This document shows positions 36,744 to 47,300 of a stretch of 64,000 nucleotides of DNA, piece by piece; position 1 is the first letter of the stretch, and each line of letters begins with the position of its first letter. Location: assembly GCF_000002995.4 (NCBI RefSeq), contig NW_025062479.1:14370221-14434220 (forward strand), given 5' to 3'. The notes under the pieces are model-generated. The model did no database searches, had not been told where the DNA came from, and worked only from the letters and a program-made list of their open reading frames with translations. A program made the position numbers and the translations under genes. The stretch is from Brugia malayi. Lineage: Eukaryota > Nematoda > Chromadorea > Rhabditida > Onchocercidae.

Positions 36744-37787
36744 TTCTTAATATGATTGTAATTACAGTAGTAAAAAAAATTTTACTTTTATTATTTTTTA
36801 TTTCGAAAAGAAAAAAAAAAGATTTAAATTAGTGAATCCAATTTGTCATTTTACTATTTGTTGTTATTTAAAACGTCAAAAATTTAGTCAAAAGACCAAA
36901 AATTTTAATAATATTAAGAATTTAAATGTTGGTCACAAAGCAGAGGAAATATTTTCACTATGAAAATAACTGATAGAAATGCTGATGACATATTTGTGTG
37001 TTCTTTTCACAAATTTTTGTATTAAAAAAATAGTTATAATACCAAAGAATGAAAAAATTCTGCAAAAATATGAGATTTTCAAATTTCATCTTATCATTTT
37101 ATTTATAAAGCATTTAATTACTTGTGTAATTGTAAATTAACTCACAATTATAGATATAATTTGTAAATTGCTGACGTGATTTAATTATGGTTTCCTAGAA
37201 AAATGTATTATGATTCCATGATTTTATATTATGATTATCATATGAATGTAAATAAATAACTTAATTTTTTTTTCCTTTTTTTAAATTTTGAAGAAATCTG
37301 TTACATGAAAATGTAGATTTTTGACTATAGTTTTAATTTAACAATACGACATAATGATTTTTGAATATTATTTGTTGCTTGTAGCAGTAATATTCGATTG
37401 CAAGTAGTTTGTGATTATAAGTAATTAATTAAATAATAGTTTTTCCCAGCAGTATTTCTTAATGTCTGTATATTTGTTTGTCTTCTTCTTTTCTTTTTTT
37501 TTTTTAATCTAATTTTTCGTTTTATCTAAAATCTTTTTTTAATCTTTAATCTAACGTATTTTTATGGAACAGTGATAAAAGATAAAAGTAATTATATTAC
37601 AAATTTGAAATAATACCAAATTTGAATTCACTTTACAATTACTCTGTTATAAGTTAATTGAACTACTTTGAATAGTTCAAATCTGTTGATCTAATTACTA
37701 GTAACTGTCGTTAGTTTATTCATTGATTTTGCTATGTAATTAAAATTTGACAAAAAGTTTGTTTTACAAAAATCAAATACCAAATAG
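36744..37787. other. intergenic, no recognisable feature
   Basis: AT-rich spacer between the insulin-like gene and the multi-pass membrane protein gene; poly-T at 37491-37505. Nothing gene-like is seen. Confidence 0.7.
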
Positions 37788-40186
37788 ATGAAAGAAATTT
37801 ATGTGACTTTTACTAAAGGACGACTATCAATTAATCAAGGTCAAATTCGTCAGATTGTTCGTGAAATACTAAAAAATATACTGTTAATATCTAATTATTA
37901 TGCTTAACTGTGTTCTTCTAGAACTTAATATTAATTTAAAAGTTTGATATTAATTAAAATTTAGAAGTGAAAATTCAAACAATGAAGAGTTAACAAAAAT
38001 TATTGATTGAAATACATCCTAGTTAACTTTTCCATAGTATTATAATGTCTTTTTTCTAAATAAGAAATGCAAATTTTGAACATTTTATGCAGTTTACTTT
38101 TAATTTTCTCATTTTCTCATCATACTATATGTTTTGTTAAATGGCAATCGGTCAGACAACGTAAGCTGTTTCATTTTTTTTATTGAACACATCGAAAATT
38201 CATTTATCAAGATTAGTGGTAGGTTTAACATTTGAAGATTTGATTTCCACAATTTGCTAACAACAAGAAAAGAAATCTGCTTTTTAAATATTTTAAATGA
38301 AGAACTTATCATTGATTAATATAATTTAGAAAGTAATATTTAAATGAAATAAATATACTATTAATAATACAAATGTATTAAAAATGATTAAACTATGACA
38401 TACTTATATATAATTTGATAAAAAATCAGCATTTGGTATATATTACAGAAGTTATTACTGTATGATTGATGGGACATTATTGTTGCTGATAATGAATCAA
38501 TTGATCTTAGCTTGGATTCTTTATGAATTGTTAAATCCAACATCGATATGTTGGAATGAAATCATACAATATGCTAATGAAACTTACATTGCATTTGATA
38601 ATCAAATAATGCAACAATTTGGATTAATCAGTCAACGATTGTATGCCATTTTGTAATAATGACTACTAATAACAATAATAATAATAATAATAAATAATGT
38701 TTCCTGGAATGGTATTTTAAATTAAAATTTAGAAACAACCAAATGCATCAGATGATAGAAACATGCATAGAAATACGATTGGAAACATTGTTGGGCAAAA
38801 GTTTGGACATAAATAATATTAAAACATTGAAATTTCCATTTCGAAATCAGGTAATAATCCTCTGAAAAGTAATTTGAGCAGTGTATCATGAAAAAATTCC
38901 AGACGAAAAAAAAAAAACAGCCATATTTATTAAAGTATTTGTGTCTACACTGATTATTAATTATTTAATCAATTGAAGTTTAACTGAAAAAGTTGGATTT
39001 TGAAAATGTCATTAACAATTGTAATGTTTCATAAAATGATTTTTTAAATTTTAGATGATCACAGGCTTATTCAAAGGAATACTGGCGCTATTGACGAATA
39101 GTTGGCATATTTGGCTTATATGGCATGCCAGATTACCTACTACTATAACACCTAATAATGTAGCACTTCCAGTATTGAATATTGGCGGTAATTGAATACT
39201 ACTAATAATAAATTAAAGTAGGTAATGGAAACTTGAAATGCTTATTTCTCCAAAAAAAAAAAAAAAAAAAAAAAAAACTCTTCATAATATGGCATAATAG
39301 AAATTATGTAAGAAAAAAAGAAATAGAATCAAAGAACTATTCTAGAAATTATTTACTAAATTATCTGAAATAAGTATTATTACTCGGTATTAAATTATTT
39401 ACCTATCGTCCTCTTATAAAGCAAATTTTCCGTAATTTTTTTCAAAGTTTATTGCTTAATAGAAAATTTTTAAATGTTTCGTTTGTAAAATTAATTAAAA
39501 TTTAAGCTCTCAGTTCTTTATTCTGGATTATAATATCAATTATTTATCAGTGGTCAAATTTATGGTATGAAAAAAGTTTACTTGAACAAGCGCCTACATT
39601 ACCATTTGCTGAAATACGAGTTCGTTTATTGTATCACTATAATAAGTGCGCACACTGTTAAAGTGTCATTTTAAACTGCACTGAAAAATCCAGTAAAAAA
39701 TCTGGAGAAAATAATCAGTGATAAATGATAAATTCTAGTTCATCAACGATAGATGAAATAGATATTTTATTTATCAATGATAGATGAAACAAATACATAA
39801 GAGAAACAAATACAAATTCATCTGTGACAAATAAAATGAACAGATGTGAGTTTGAATTGTCAGCGATAAATGAGATAAACTGATATACCAGTACAATTTG
39901 TAAATTCAATAGCTACTACTTAGATTACTAAGAAGATAACAGTAGTCAAAAGAAAGTGAAAATCCATAGACGCAAAGTGCTAGTAAATTAGTAGAGTCAT
40001 TATCACTATTAATCAATATTGCTATTAACTAATTAATAAAACTATCATCGTTTTCAGTTGCTATTATTAATTTCAACTGCAATTCTAATTAATTGGTTTC
40101 TGCTTTATACGCTCTACCGAGCATTCATTGAAAACAAGAATGGTATAGCAAGAATACTTTCAAAAAGTGATGAAAAATCAAAATGA
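37788..40186 (+). CDS. multi-pass membrane protein, family not recognised
   Basis: I do not recognise this protein. Seven exons join with consistent phases: 37788-37882, 38093-38160, 38430-38652, 38733-38850, 39055-39187, 39507-39619 and 40058-40186, giving 292 residues ending in TGA. Five hydrophobic segments are visible: about 31-48, 71-91 (LLLLIMNQLILAWILYELL), 173-191 (ILALLTNSWHIWLIW), 214-231 (LSSLFWIIISIIY) and 251-270 (LLLLISTAILINWFLLYTLY). A loop of about 80 residues between the second and third segments carries NET at 104-106 (a possible N-glycosylation site) and amphipathic stretches. The tail is basic/polar (SKSDEKSK). The ATG follows an acceptor-like TAG. Less certain are exon 2 and the donor GTTCGT of exon 6; a shorter form starting at the Met at 38462 is possible. 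AATAAA lies at 40233-40238. Confidence 0.6.
39252..39277. repeat. poly-A run inside an intron
   Basis: About 26 consecutive A residues in the fifth intron of the unrecognised membrane protein gene. Confidence 0.9.
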
Positions 40187-40199
40187 TTTAAAATTTGTT

Positions 40200-40318
40200 G
40201 CTAGGCATGAAATTAGTTAATTTATGTGTTGAAATAAATAAATTAATTAATCGTTGCATAGGCTTGGAATTAGCTTAATTTATGTGTTGTAGTAAATAAA
40301 TAATTAATTTAATTATTG
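40200..40318. repeat. tandem duplication, about 60 bp units
   Basis: GCTAGGCATGAAATTAG..AATTTATGTGTTGAAATAAATAA (from 40200) is repeated from 40257 as GCATAGGCTTGGAATTAG..AATTTATGTGTTGTAGTAAATAA. It lies just past the stop of the preceding gene and duplicates its possible polyadenylation signal. Confidence 0.75.
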
Positions 40319-41412
40319 TTGTGAAAAAAAAACCTGCAAATTAATCTGTATAGATAATTATCAATTTAAAATCAAATCAGTTGCCAGGTCTCCATACTTG
40401 TTTCAACTCTTGTAATTGACCAATTTAAAATGTGATGTGATATTTTTGTCTTAAAAATTATCACTTCTTCCATTGTCAATGGAATTACTTTTTTTTTCAA
40501 CTTTTAAATTTATAATTGACATAATTTCGTCGTTAAAAATGCTCCATATTTAAGTTTGCTGAATTGAAATGAAGAAATACATTGAAAAGTTAAGTATTAA
40601 ATTGATGGAATAAAGTAAAATAAATTTAAATCATATTTTCGAAAGCTAAACAATCGCAAAAACTTTTTGATTGATTATGCCAAGATTTGTGTTAGTTTTA
40701 ATGAAAATTATTTCATATTTTATAACTTTATCATTCTTTTCTCTTCGTCCTTTTTTTAATCTAAATTATTAAAAATTAATTTTCAACATTTCAACAATAA
40801 TACATTTCATGAAGTTTGATCTTAAGTGATAAGAGATAGTAACAATACAGCTAATAATTTTAAATTACAGAAAGAGATTTTGAAATGTTCAAATAAATTC
40901 GAAAACTTATTGCTGCCTGAAATAAAACATCGTAAACTGTAGAAAAAAAATACTGAATTATAATAAGTTAAAATAAAATTGTATTAAATCCAAAGGATTT
41001 AATCTTAATTAAGTATTATTCTTAGACAAATATGAAACTGTGTTTCAAAATTATATCTCATTTAAGCAATCCATTTATACAACAGCCACCTCATCCAGTT
41101 GTAACTGAGCTTATCTACATTGTCTAGAAACTTTCATTTATTTTTCAATTTTCAAAAAACTTCCGACTGTTAACAAAGGGTATGTGCACTGCTTAATATG
41201 TTGAAAGTTGTTTTTTTGTTCGCAATGTTGAAATGTTGTAAACGTTTTCTAATCTAACGGTTACACTTATGAGCAATTGATATCATGTTAAAACCCATCT
41301 CTGAAAGAGCAAAGATCATCTGACAGTGACAATTCTTTACTCACTGTAATCATGCGCTTTTGTCGTAGGTTTGTTAAGGATTTAAACCTTTATATATTAG
41401 TTTTTTTTTTCT

Positions 41413-41667
41413 TTGGTATCGGTAAGCTACAATTCGGTTGATTTCTTGCACTTATTTAATTTCTGTCATTTAAATCTTTTACTTAAGTTTTTCATTAATT
41501 TATTTCACATTCGTAAACTATCAGATACTACGAAATTATCGGTATATTTACCATTATTGATTAACAGCGTATTGTGGTTGTTAGCGAATAAAATCTATTA
41601 CAATAAACCCTTTTTCAACACATTCGTCTATACTAACTCCAAACCACAACCAAAAAAAAAGGGATGA
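41413..41667 (+). pseudogene. possible SWEET-like transporter fragment (exon or relic)
   Basis: SWEET proteins are bidirectional sugar carriers built of three-helix repeats. Past the acceptor-like TTTTACTTAAG, the frame reads FFINLFHIRKLSDTTKLSVY, then LPLLINSVLWLLANKIYYN. This resembles the loop and third-helix region of a SWEET/MtN3 half-repeat (basic residue, S/T-rich turn, LPFL, SLWLLYG). No start, no second repeat and no matching exons were found nearby, and the frame runs into lysine codons from poly-A before stopping. A decayed copy with in-frame stops lies at about 41748-41815. Family assignment is by eye and weak; it may be a lone relic or chance resemblance. Confidence 0.25.
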
Positions 41668-42415
41668 CTTCCTAACAAAGATCTACAATTTTTCGGCATA
41701 AACAATGAATGGCAATGTAAATGAGAAGGTTTGATGGATTAAAATAATGAATTATCAGTATATTGTTTCTATTGATTAATACTTGTATATTGTGATTGCT
41801 GTGATTTTTTGAAATTATGATATATTTCATTGAAAGTAACGCATCAATTTAAAAATTTAAAAGTTATAAAAAGTTATAAATTTAAAAAATTATATAAAAG
41901 TTAAATTTATCAATTTAAAAAGATTTTGTAACTTAATTTAAACTAATCAATGTTATGAATTTCTGACTTGATATACGGTATAATGATATGTTTCATGTTT
42001 TTACAACATAATTTATCATAATTTTTTATCAGTTATGATCAAATAACTGAAAGGATAGATTCTTGAGATTCTTCCAAATAAGTGTAAATGACAAAGTGAA
42101 CATAACTGTAGCACACTAAATAGTTAATCTTAAACATATTTACTCAATAGTTGAGTTAACTCAACCGAAAATGAATAATTCCGTTAGAAATAGCAATTGC
42201 TAATAAGATTAAGTCACAAAGTTGGAAATATCAGACATTATCAATAGCTATTTTTAATATTCTTGATGAATCATTTTTATATGAAGTTTTAATAAAGATT
42301 TAGATGATTTAAAAAATATCATTGATAAAGTATTTGAAGAGAGAATAAAATTTCAGGAAAAAAATTTGCAGAACTCGAATTTATTAACATACGCAACCAT
42401 ATCTTAAAAGGCCAA

Positions 42416-45225
42416 TTAAAAGTGATAATAAAATATGATTGATAAACAAATTAATAAAAGATGATAAAATATGGATATTACATCATTAGTTGGTGCTAAT
42501 GCCACTAATATTGTTGATGATGATGCGTCAAAAAGTCGACGTTTTGCGCCTGGATAGCAATAACGTCGATGCCTACAGATACATTCCTGTATATCAAGCT
42601 GTTCATGTAATCTGAAAAAGATTTTTTTCAGCTTTCTCCTTTCATGCATTTAATTTTACATTTATTTGTCATTGCTACTGATTCAGATCATTGCTATTAC
42701 TGATATTAATCAAACAATACCGTTGCTATTTTACTTTTTTACATTTTCATTCTTCACTGAACAGTAATTCAGTTAATCGATTGGAATCTTTACTGAACAG
42801 AATGCATCAGTTACCTTTGACATGTGTTATCATCACGTGCATCAAGTAACTTCTCATTTATTGCTCCAAATGTTTCCGCACAACCGCGCATTGTAAAGGC
42901 CGAACCTAAAAAGATGATTGCAAATAGCAAACTTTTTTTTTTTATAATTTTTAAGATTTTTAAACTGAATTTTTTCTAACTGACAAATTTCACAGTTTAT
43001 AAGTTTTGAGAGAAGAAAAAAAAGCAAAAAAAAAAAAAAAAAAATCAAAAGAAGAAAATATAAATGGAATTTTGAAATGTTAAATACAGGAACTGAACAG
43101 AATCAACAAATTAGAAATTTTTTGAAAACAATTTTAAACACAGTTCTTAAAAATATAAGTGAAAAAAATATTGATATTGTAAGATAACTGAAATAGGTAA
43201 ATTGAAATAATAACTGATAAAATAATGCCAGTTGTTGTATAGAACAAATTTTGAACGATTTCACTTTTATTAAATTTCACTTCAAATTAAAAAAATTTTA
43301 ATGTTTAATTTAAACAAAAAAGAAAAAAGAAATTACTAACCATTTTGAATACTATTATAAATGAAATGATAAGAAACCAACCCGTATCATGATCTGTTAA
43401 AATTAACGTTTGACAGTATGGATGTCGACAATATTCTACAGCTAATTCCGTCAGATTACGTGGTTCCGAACATCGTGAACTTTTTACGTGAATTGGATAA
43501 ACTGTTCGACGAATACGTAAAAATTTTTCAATTGCATGTTGCATATTTCCACCCATTATGTTTAGTGGACTTGTACAATGATAGCACCAATAACTGTCAT
43601 CTATGAATCATATTAATAAAAAAATTTTCTTTTATGAAATTTTAAATGAGAGAAAACAAAAATCAAATTTAACTTCTAAATTCTATAAATTTAAATTATA
43701 CACTTAAACTAATTCCTCAAATTCTAAGCTGTTTGATAGCAATGAACAACGGAATTATTGGATAGTTTAAAAGTTTAGTCCTTCAGTAATCATTATGTTA
43801 TAGAACTGATAGGAATTACACAAATAAATAAAAGTAAGATTCATTAGGAAGTCAATTAGTAAATTAATTATGCTATTTGCAATGCAAAAATATATAGATT
43901 TAAAAAGATGTGTACTTTAAAAACAAATATGTTGGATTTCATTTAAAAATCACATTGAAAATTTTTATTTAACCAATATTTTAGATATCTTCATTATATT
44001 TAAAGTACTAAATATCTATTTATCATCAAATAATTTCTCTCTAAATACCATTTATCAGTTTAGTTTTTATTTTATATTTGTGGTAAGCTGTTTATTAAAT
44101 ATCATTGCACTTTTAAAGTGGGAATTACAAAAATATTTCGTAAAATTATTTTATTTTCTTGTTTTTGTTCAAGTAATCTTTCTATCTTTATCTCCAAAGA
44201 AATTATAACATTTGAAAGATTTGAATTCTTCATGTCTAATGCAATCTAACTAATTTCGAAAGAGAAATTATTTAAGGTGGTAAGAAATAAATGAAAGAAA
44301 GTGATAATCATAGAAAAGAAGAAGTATTCATTCTTATCTATTTAATTAATCATGATTCTTGTTTCTGCTAGTGATAGATTTATTCAGGAATTACCTGATT
44401 TGGTAGTTACAACACTAGGAAATGTAACTGGCGCCACTGTTTCTTTTGTATACTGATAACGTTTAGTCATCGGATAATACTGATAATCTTTCCGTAATAC
44501 ATCATTATCACTAATAACAGACTGGGAGCGTTGCTCCATTTCATACTCCATTTCTTCCGCTTCCATTATCTTCATTTTATTTCAAAAAGGAAAAAAAAAA
44601 GTGCATGGCATAAATTTCAATTTTTCTAATTGAAACTGTAAATTTGTTGAAAACGTTTTTTCGTTTTAATTTGAAAATTTTGCTTTAATTAAAATCACTT
44701 TACGTGTTAGATTATTAAATTGCAACAAATGAATTGCGATAATAAAGGTGTGACATCAATGTTTGGAGCAAAATGAATGAAGGACGAATGCGTATATTTA
44801 TATGTGAGTGAAAAAACGAAGAAAGATTTTACGTTAAATAGTGTAAAAAAGAGGAAAGATAATAAAAGATGTTTTTAAAAAAGAGTTCTACTAACAGAAA
44901 AGAAGGTAATATTTACAAAAGATTTTCTTATTAATTCTAAAACTTTCATAAGAAAATTTAAAAAAAAAAAAAAACTTTGAATTAAAATTTTGTGTTTTTT
45001 ATAGCAAAAAATCAAACATTTTGGAACGCATTTCACGTCAAAAAATTTAATTTAAAATGTGAAATGAAGTACGTGTAGAACCTGTTGAATTCTTCGAGTT
45101 TCATCTTCTTCGGTCCATATTTTCCTTGCTACTGTTGCAATAACAATTCCATTTCTGATAACACAAACAACAAAAAAGATTGTGGCAAATGATATAAAAT
45201 GTTTTCGGAAAATTTTTTCAATCAT
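42416..45225 (-). CDS. Ly6/uPAR (three-finger) surface protein, probably GPI-anchored
   Basis: Extracellular three-finger protein tethered to the membrane; nematode relatives of this layout include ODR-2/HOT proteins of neurons. Exons 45225-45082, 44569-44395, 43600-43382, 42905-42815 and 42611-42416 join with matching phases to 274 residues. Residues about 10-32 are hydrophobic (signal or anchor; FISFATIFFVVCVI). An acidic, tyrosine-rich spacer follows to about 106. Then comes a ten-cysteine domain with C112, C115, C150, C164, C169, C188, C208, C220, C222 and C228 (motifs CYHCTSPL, RGCAETFGAIN, ECICRHRRYC). Residues 155-157 (NLT) are a possible glycosylation site. The C-terminus SSST..YHLLLICLSIIFYYHF is a typical GPI-attachment tail. 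A candidate trans-splice acceptor (AATTTTCAG) lies about 16 bases upstream of the ATG. AATAAA on the minus strand is at 42385-42380. HOT-family membership is an inference from the cysteine layout. Confidence 0.8.
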
Positions 45226-46845
45226 AACGATGATTGGAAGTGCTGAAAATTATTTGCTGATATGATAATATGAATAATTAGAATTAGATAATAATCGATC
45301 AACAAAGGATTTCATTTTTTTTCCTATCATTCAACAAATGGTACATTTTCTTGATAAGGATTGTAGCTCGAATTGTTACAATAACTGTAATAATAGTGAT
45401 AACAATAATAATTAATAATAATAACAATAGCAATAAATCAGCGACAAAAACAACAGCAATAATAGCAGTAGTACTCAGCGGATATGCAATATGCTAATAT
45501 GCTATTTGTTGTGATGATTATTTGTTTGAATAGGAACAGCAGTGACAATAAATGACAGTATAATTTGCTGTGCAGAAGAGAACAGATCGATAGAATAGAA
45601 ATGATCGAATGGACATAGTGGTTGCTAACAATGTCGCCCTGATCTCTCTCTAAAATGAGATGAATTATTATCAAAAAGTATTTTGCCTTACTGTCAGCAT
45701 GATGAAGTATGGAAAATGGTGAGAGAACCATTTCTCATCTGATAAATCACAAATTGCGCATATCGTCTTCCATTTCTTTTCATCTTTTCCGGTTAGGTAT
45801 AATGTAGACATGGGCGAAAGAGTCGTGAAAGTTAGAAGAAATTGCTATTTGTTCTCTCTTATACTTGTTGTCACATTCTTACCCATTTAGTCATTAATCA
45901 TACTTTTTAATCAACAAACAAAAAAGAAATTGGAAATAAATATCATTTTCAAATAATTATTTATAATGGTACATTCGCATAACTAATTCTCGGCCATTAG
46001 TAATAAATTGAGTATATAATATTTCTTATTATATTATTGATATTGTCTTTATCTGATAAAATTTATTCGCATGGTAGTTAATTCACATTCGGTGAGTTTT
46101 ATTACTTGGATAATATGGTGATCATATAGTTTATAAAAGTTATAATTAACTTGAAAGTTATTTATCTAAGTAACTCATTGAAGTTGCAAAAGTTAGAAGC
46201 TAAAAATTTTGGAAAAAAAATATTTGATTGGAGAGAATTGAGAATAACTTACTTTATCTCAATTGTGCTTTTTTTTCTGAGCGAATTTTCTTTGAATAGA
46301 AACACATTTTTTTCAATACTAATTAGAAAGTAAATAGATGTAGATAAAAATACGGTATATAAGCACATACTTTTTTCTTATCTTTTACCTCTGTAATTTT
46401 TTTAAAAAATTTGTAATAATATTGTTGAGGAAAAGAAAAATTTGTTGTGCATTCATGCGTGCTTTTTTTTATTTTGCTGGTAGCCTAACTAGCTTAAATG
46501 TTTATTAAGTCAAATCAATTAATGGTAAAATTAATTAAGCTACCGAAGCTTTTTTTTGTAATAAAGCAAATTTTTTTTTTCATCTCTATAATAAAATAAT
46601 TTTATTTTGACGCTTGTACTACTATTGGATTTAAAGAATATGACACAAAATGAGTGAAAATTGTAACATTTTGTAACAAAAAAAAAAACTGCAGCAGTGC
46701 AAACTAAACAGATAACATATGATGAATTGAAATATTTGAAAACTATTTTACAACATTGAAATATTGGAATGATTTAGACAGTTTAATTTATATCAGTTTG
46801 AATCTTTGTTTGCCATATCTTTATCGTGGCAAAATTTTTTAAATG

Positions 46846-46876
<31 letters not shown>

Positions 46877-47300
46877 TAGTAAACATATAAAAACATATAA
46901 ACTACGTTTTTAATTCATTGTGTTTTCATCATTCTCTGGTCTTCATCATTATTTAAGACTTGTGCGTTTGACTATCGGTTATCAGTTCCAATTATTTTCA
47001 AATGCCAATAAAATATTCCGTCTTTTTCTTGTTAATTGAATAATTTTATTTGTTCTTGATATTTGTAACAGATGAATGCCGCATGGCATTTTTCCAAGTT
47101 ATAAAGATGATTAATGTTTTCGTTTAACAAATTTTATTTTCTTTTTGTGCTCGTACCTTCTAAAAACTATTGTTGTGATATTGCTTTAGTATATATCTGG
47201 AGAACAAATTTAAGAATCTTTTAAAGTATTTATTTGTTGATATACTTGTTTGTTTAATAAATGAGTTGTTTGCGCCACATAAGTAACAATCGAAATCATG
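45226..47300. other. intergenic, no gene recognised
   Basis: Upstream of the Ly6 gene and downstream of the LACTB2 gene. Contains an imperfect trinucleotide (AAC/AAT) tract at about 45375-45470, a poly-T run at 46847-46869 and a minus-strand AATAAA at 47234-47229 that fits the 3' end of the LACTB2 gene. Confidence 0.65.

Larger units (their letters stand above)
40187..42415. other. intergenic between convergent genes
   Basis: Holds the 60-bp duplication, a 31-codon frame at 41032-41127 and the SWEET-like segment described separately. The two flanking genes point towards each other, so both 3' UTRs fall here. Confidence 0.65.

Noticed and set aside
41032..41127. 31-codon frame MKLCFKIISHLSNPFIQQPP
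   Set aside because: Short, isolated, no acceptor or donor support; kept only as a note near the SWEET-like segment.
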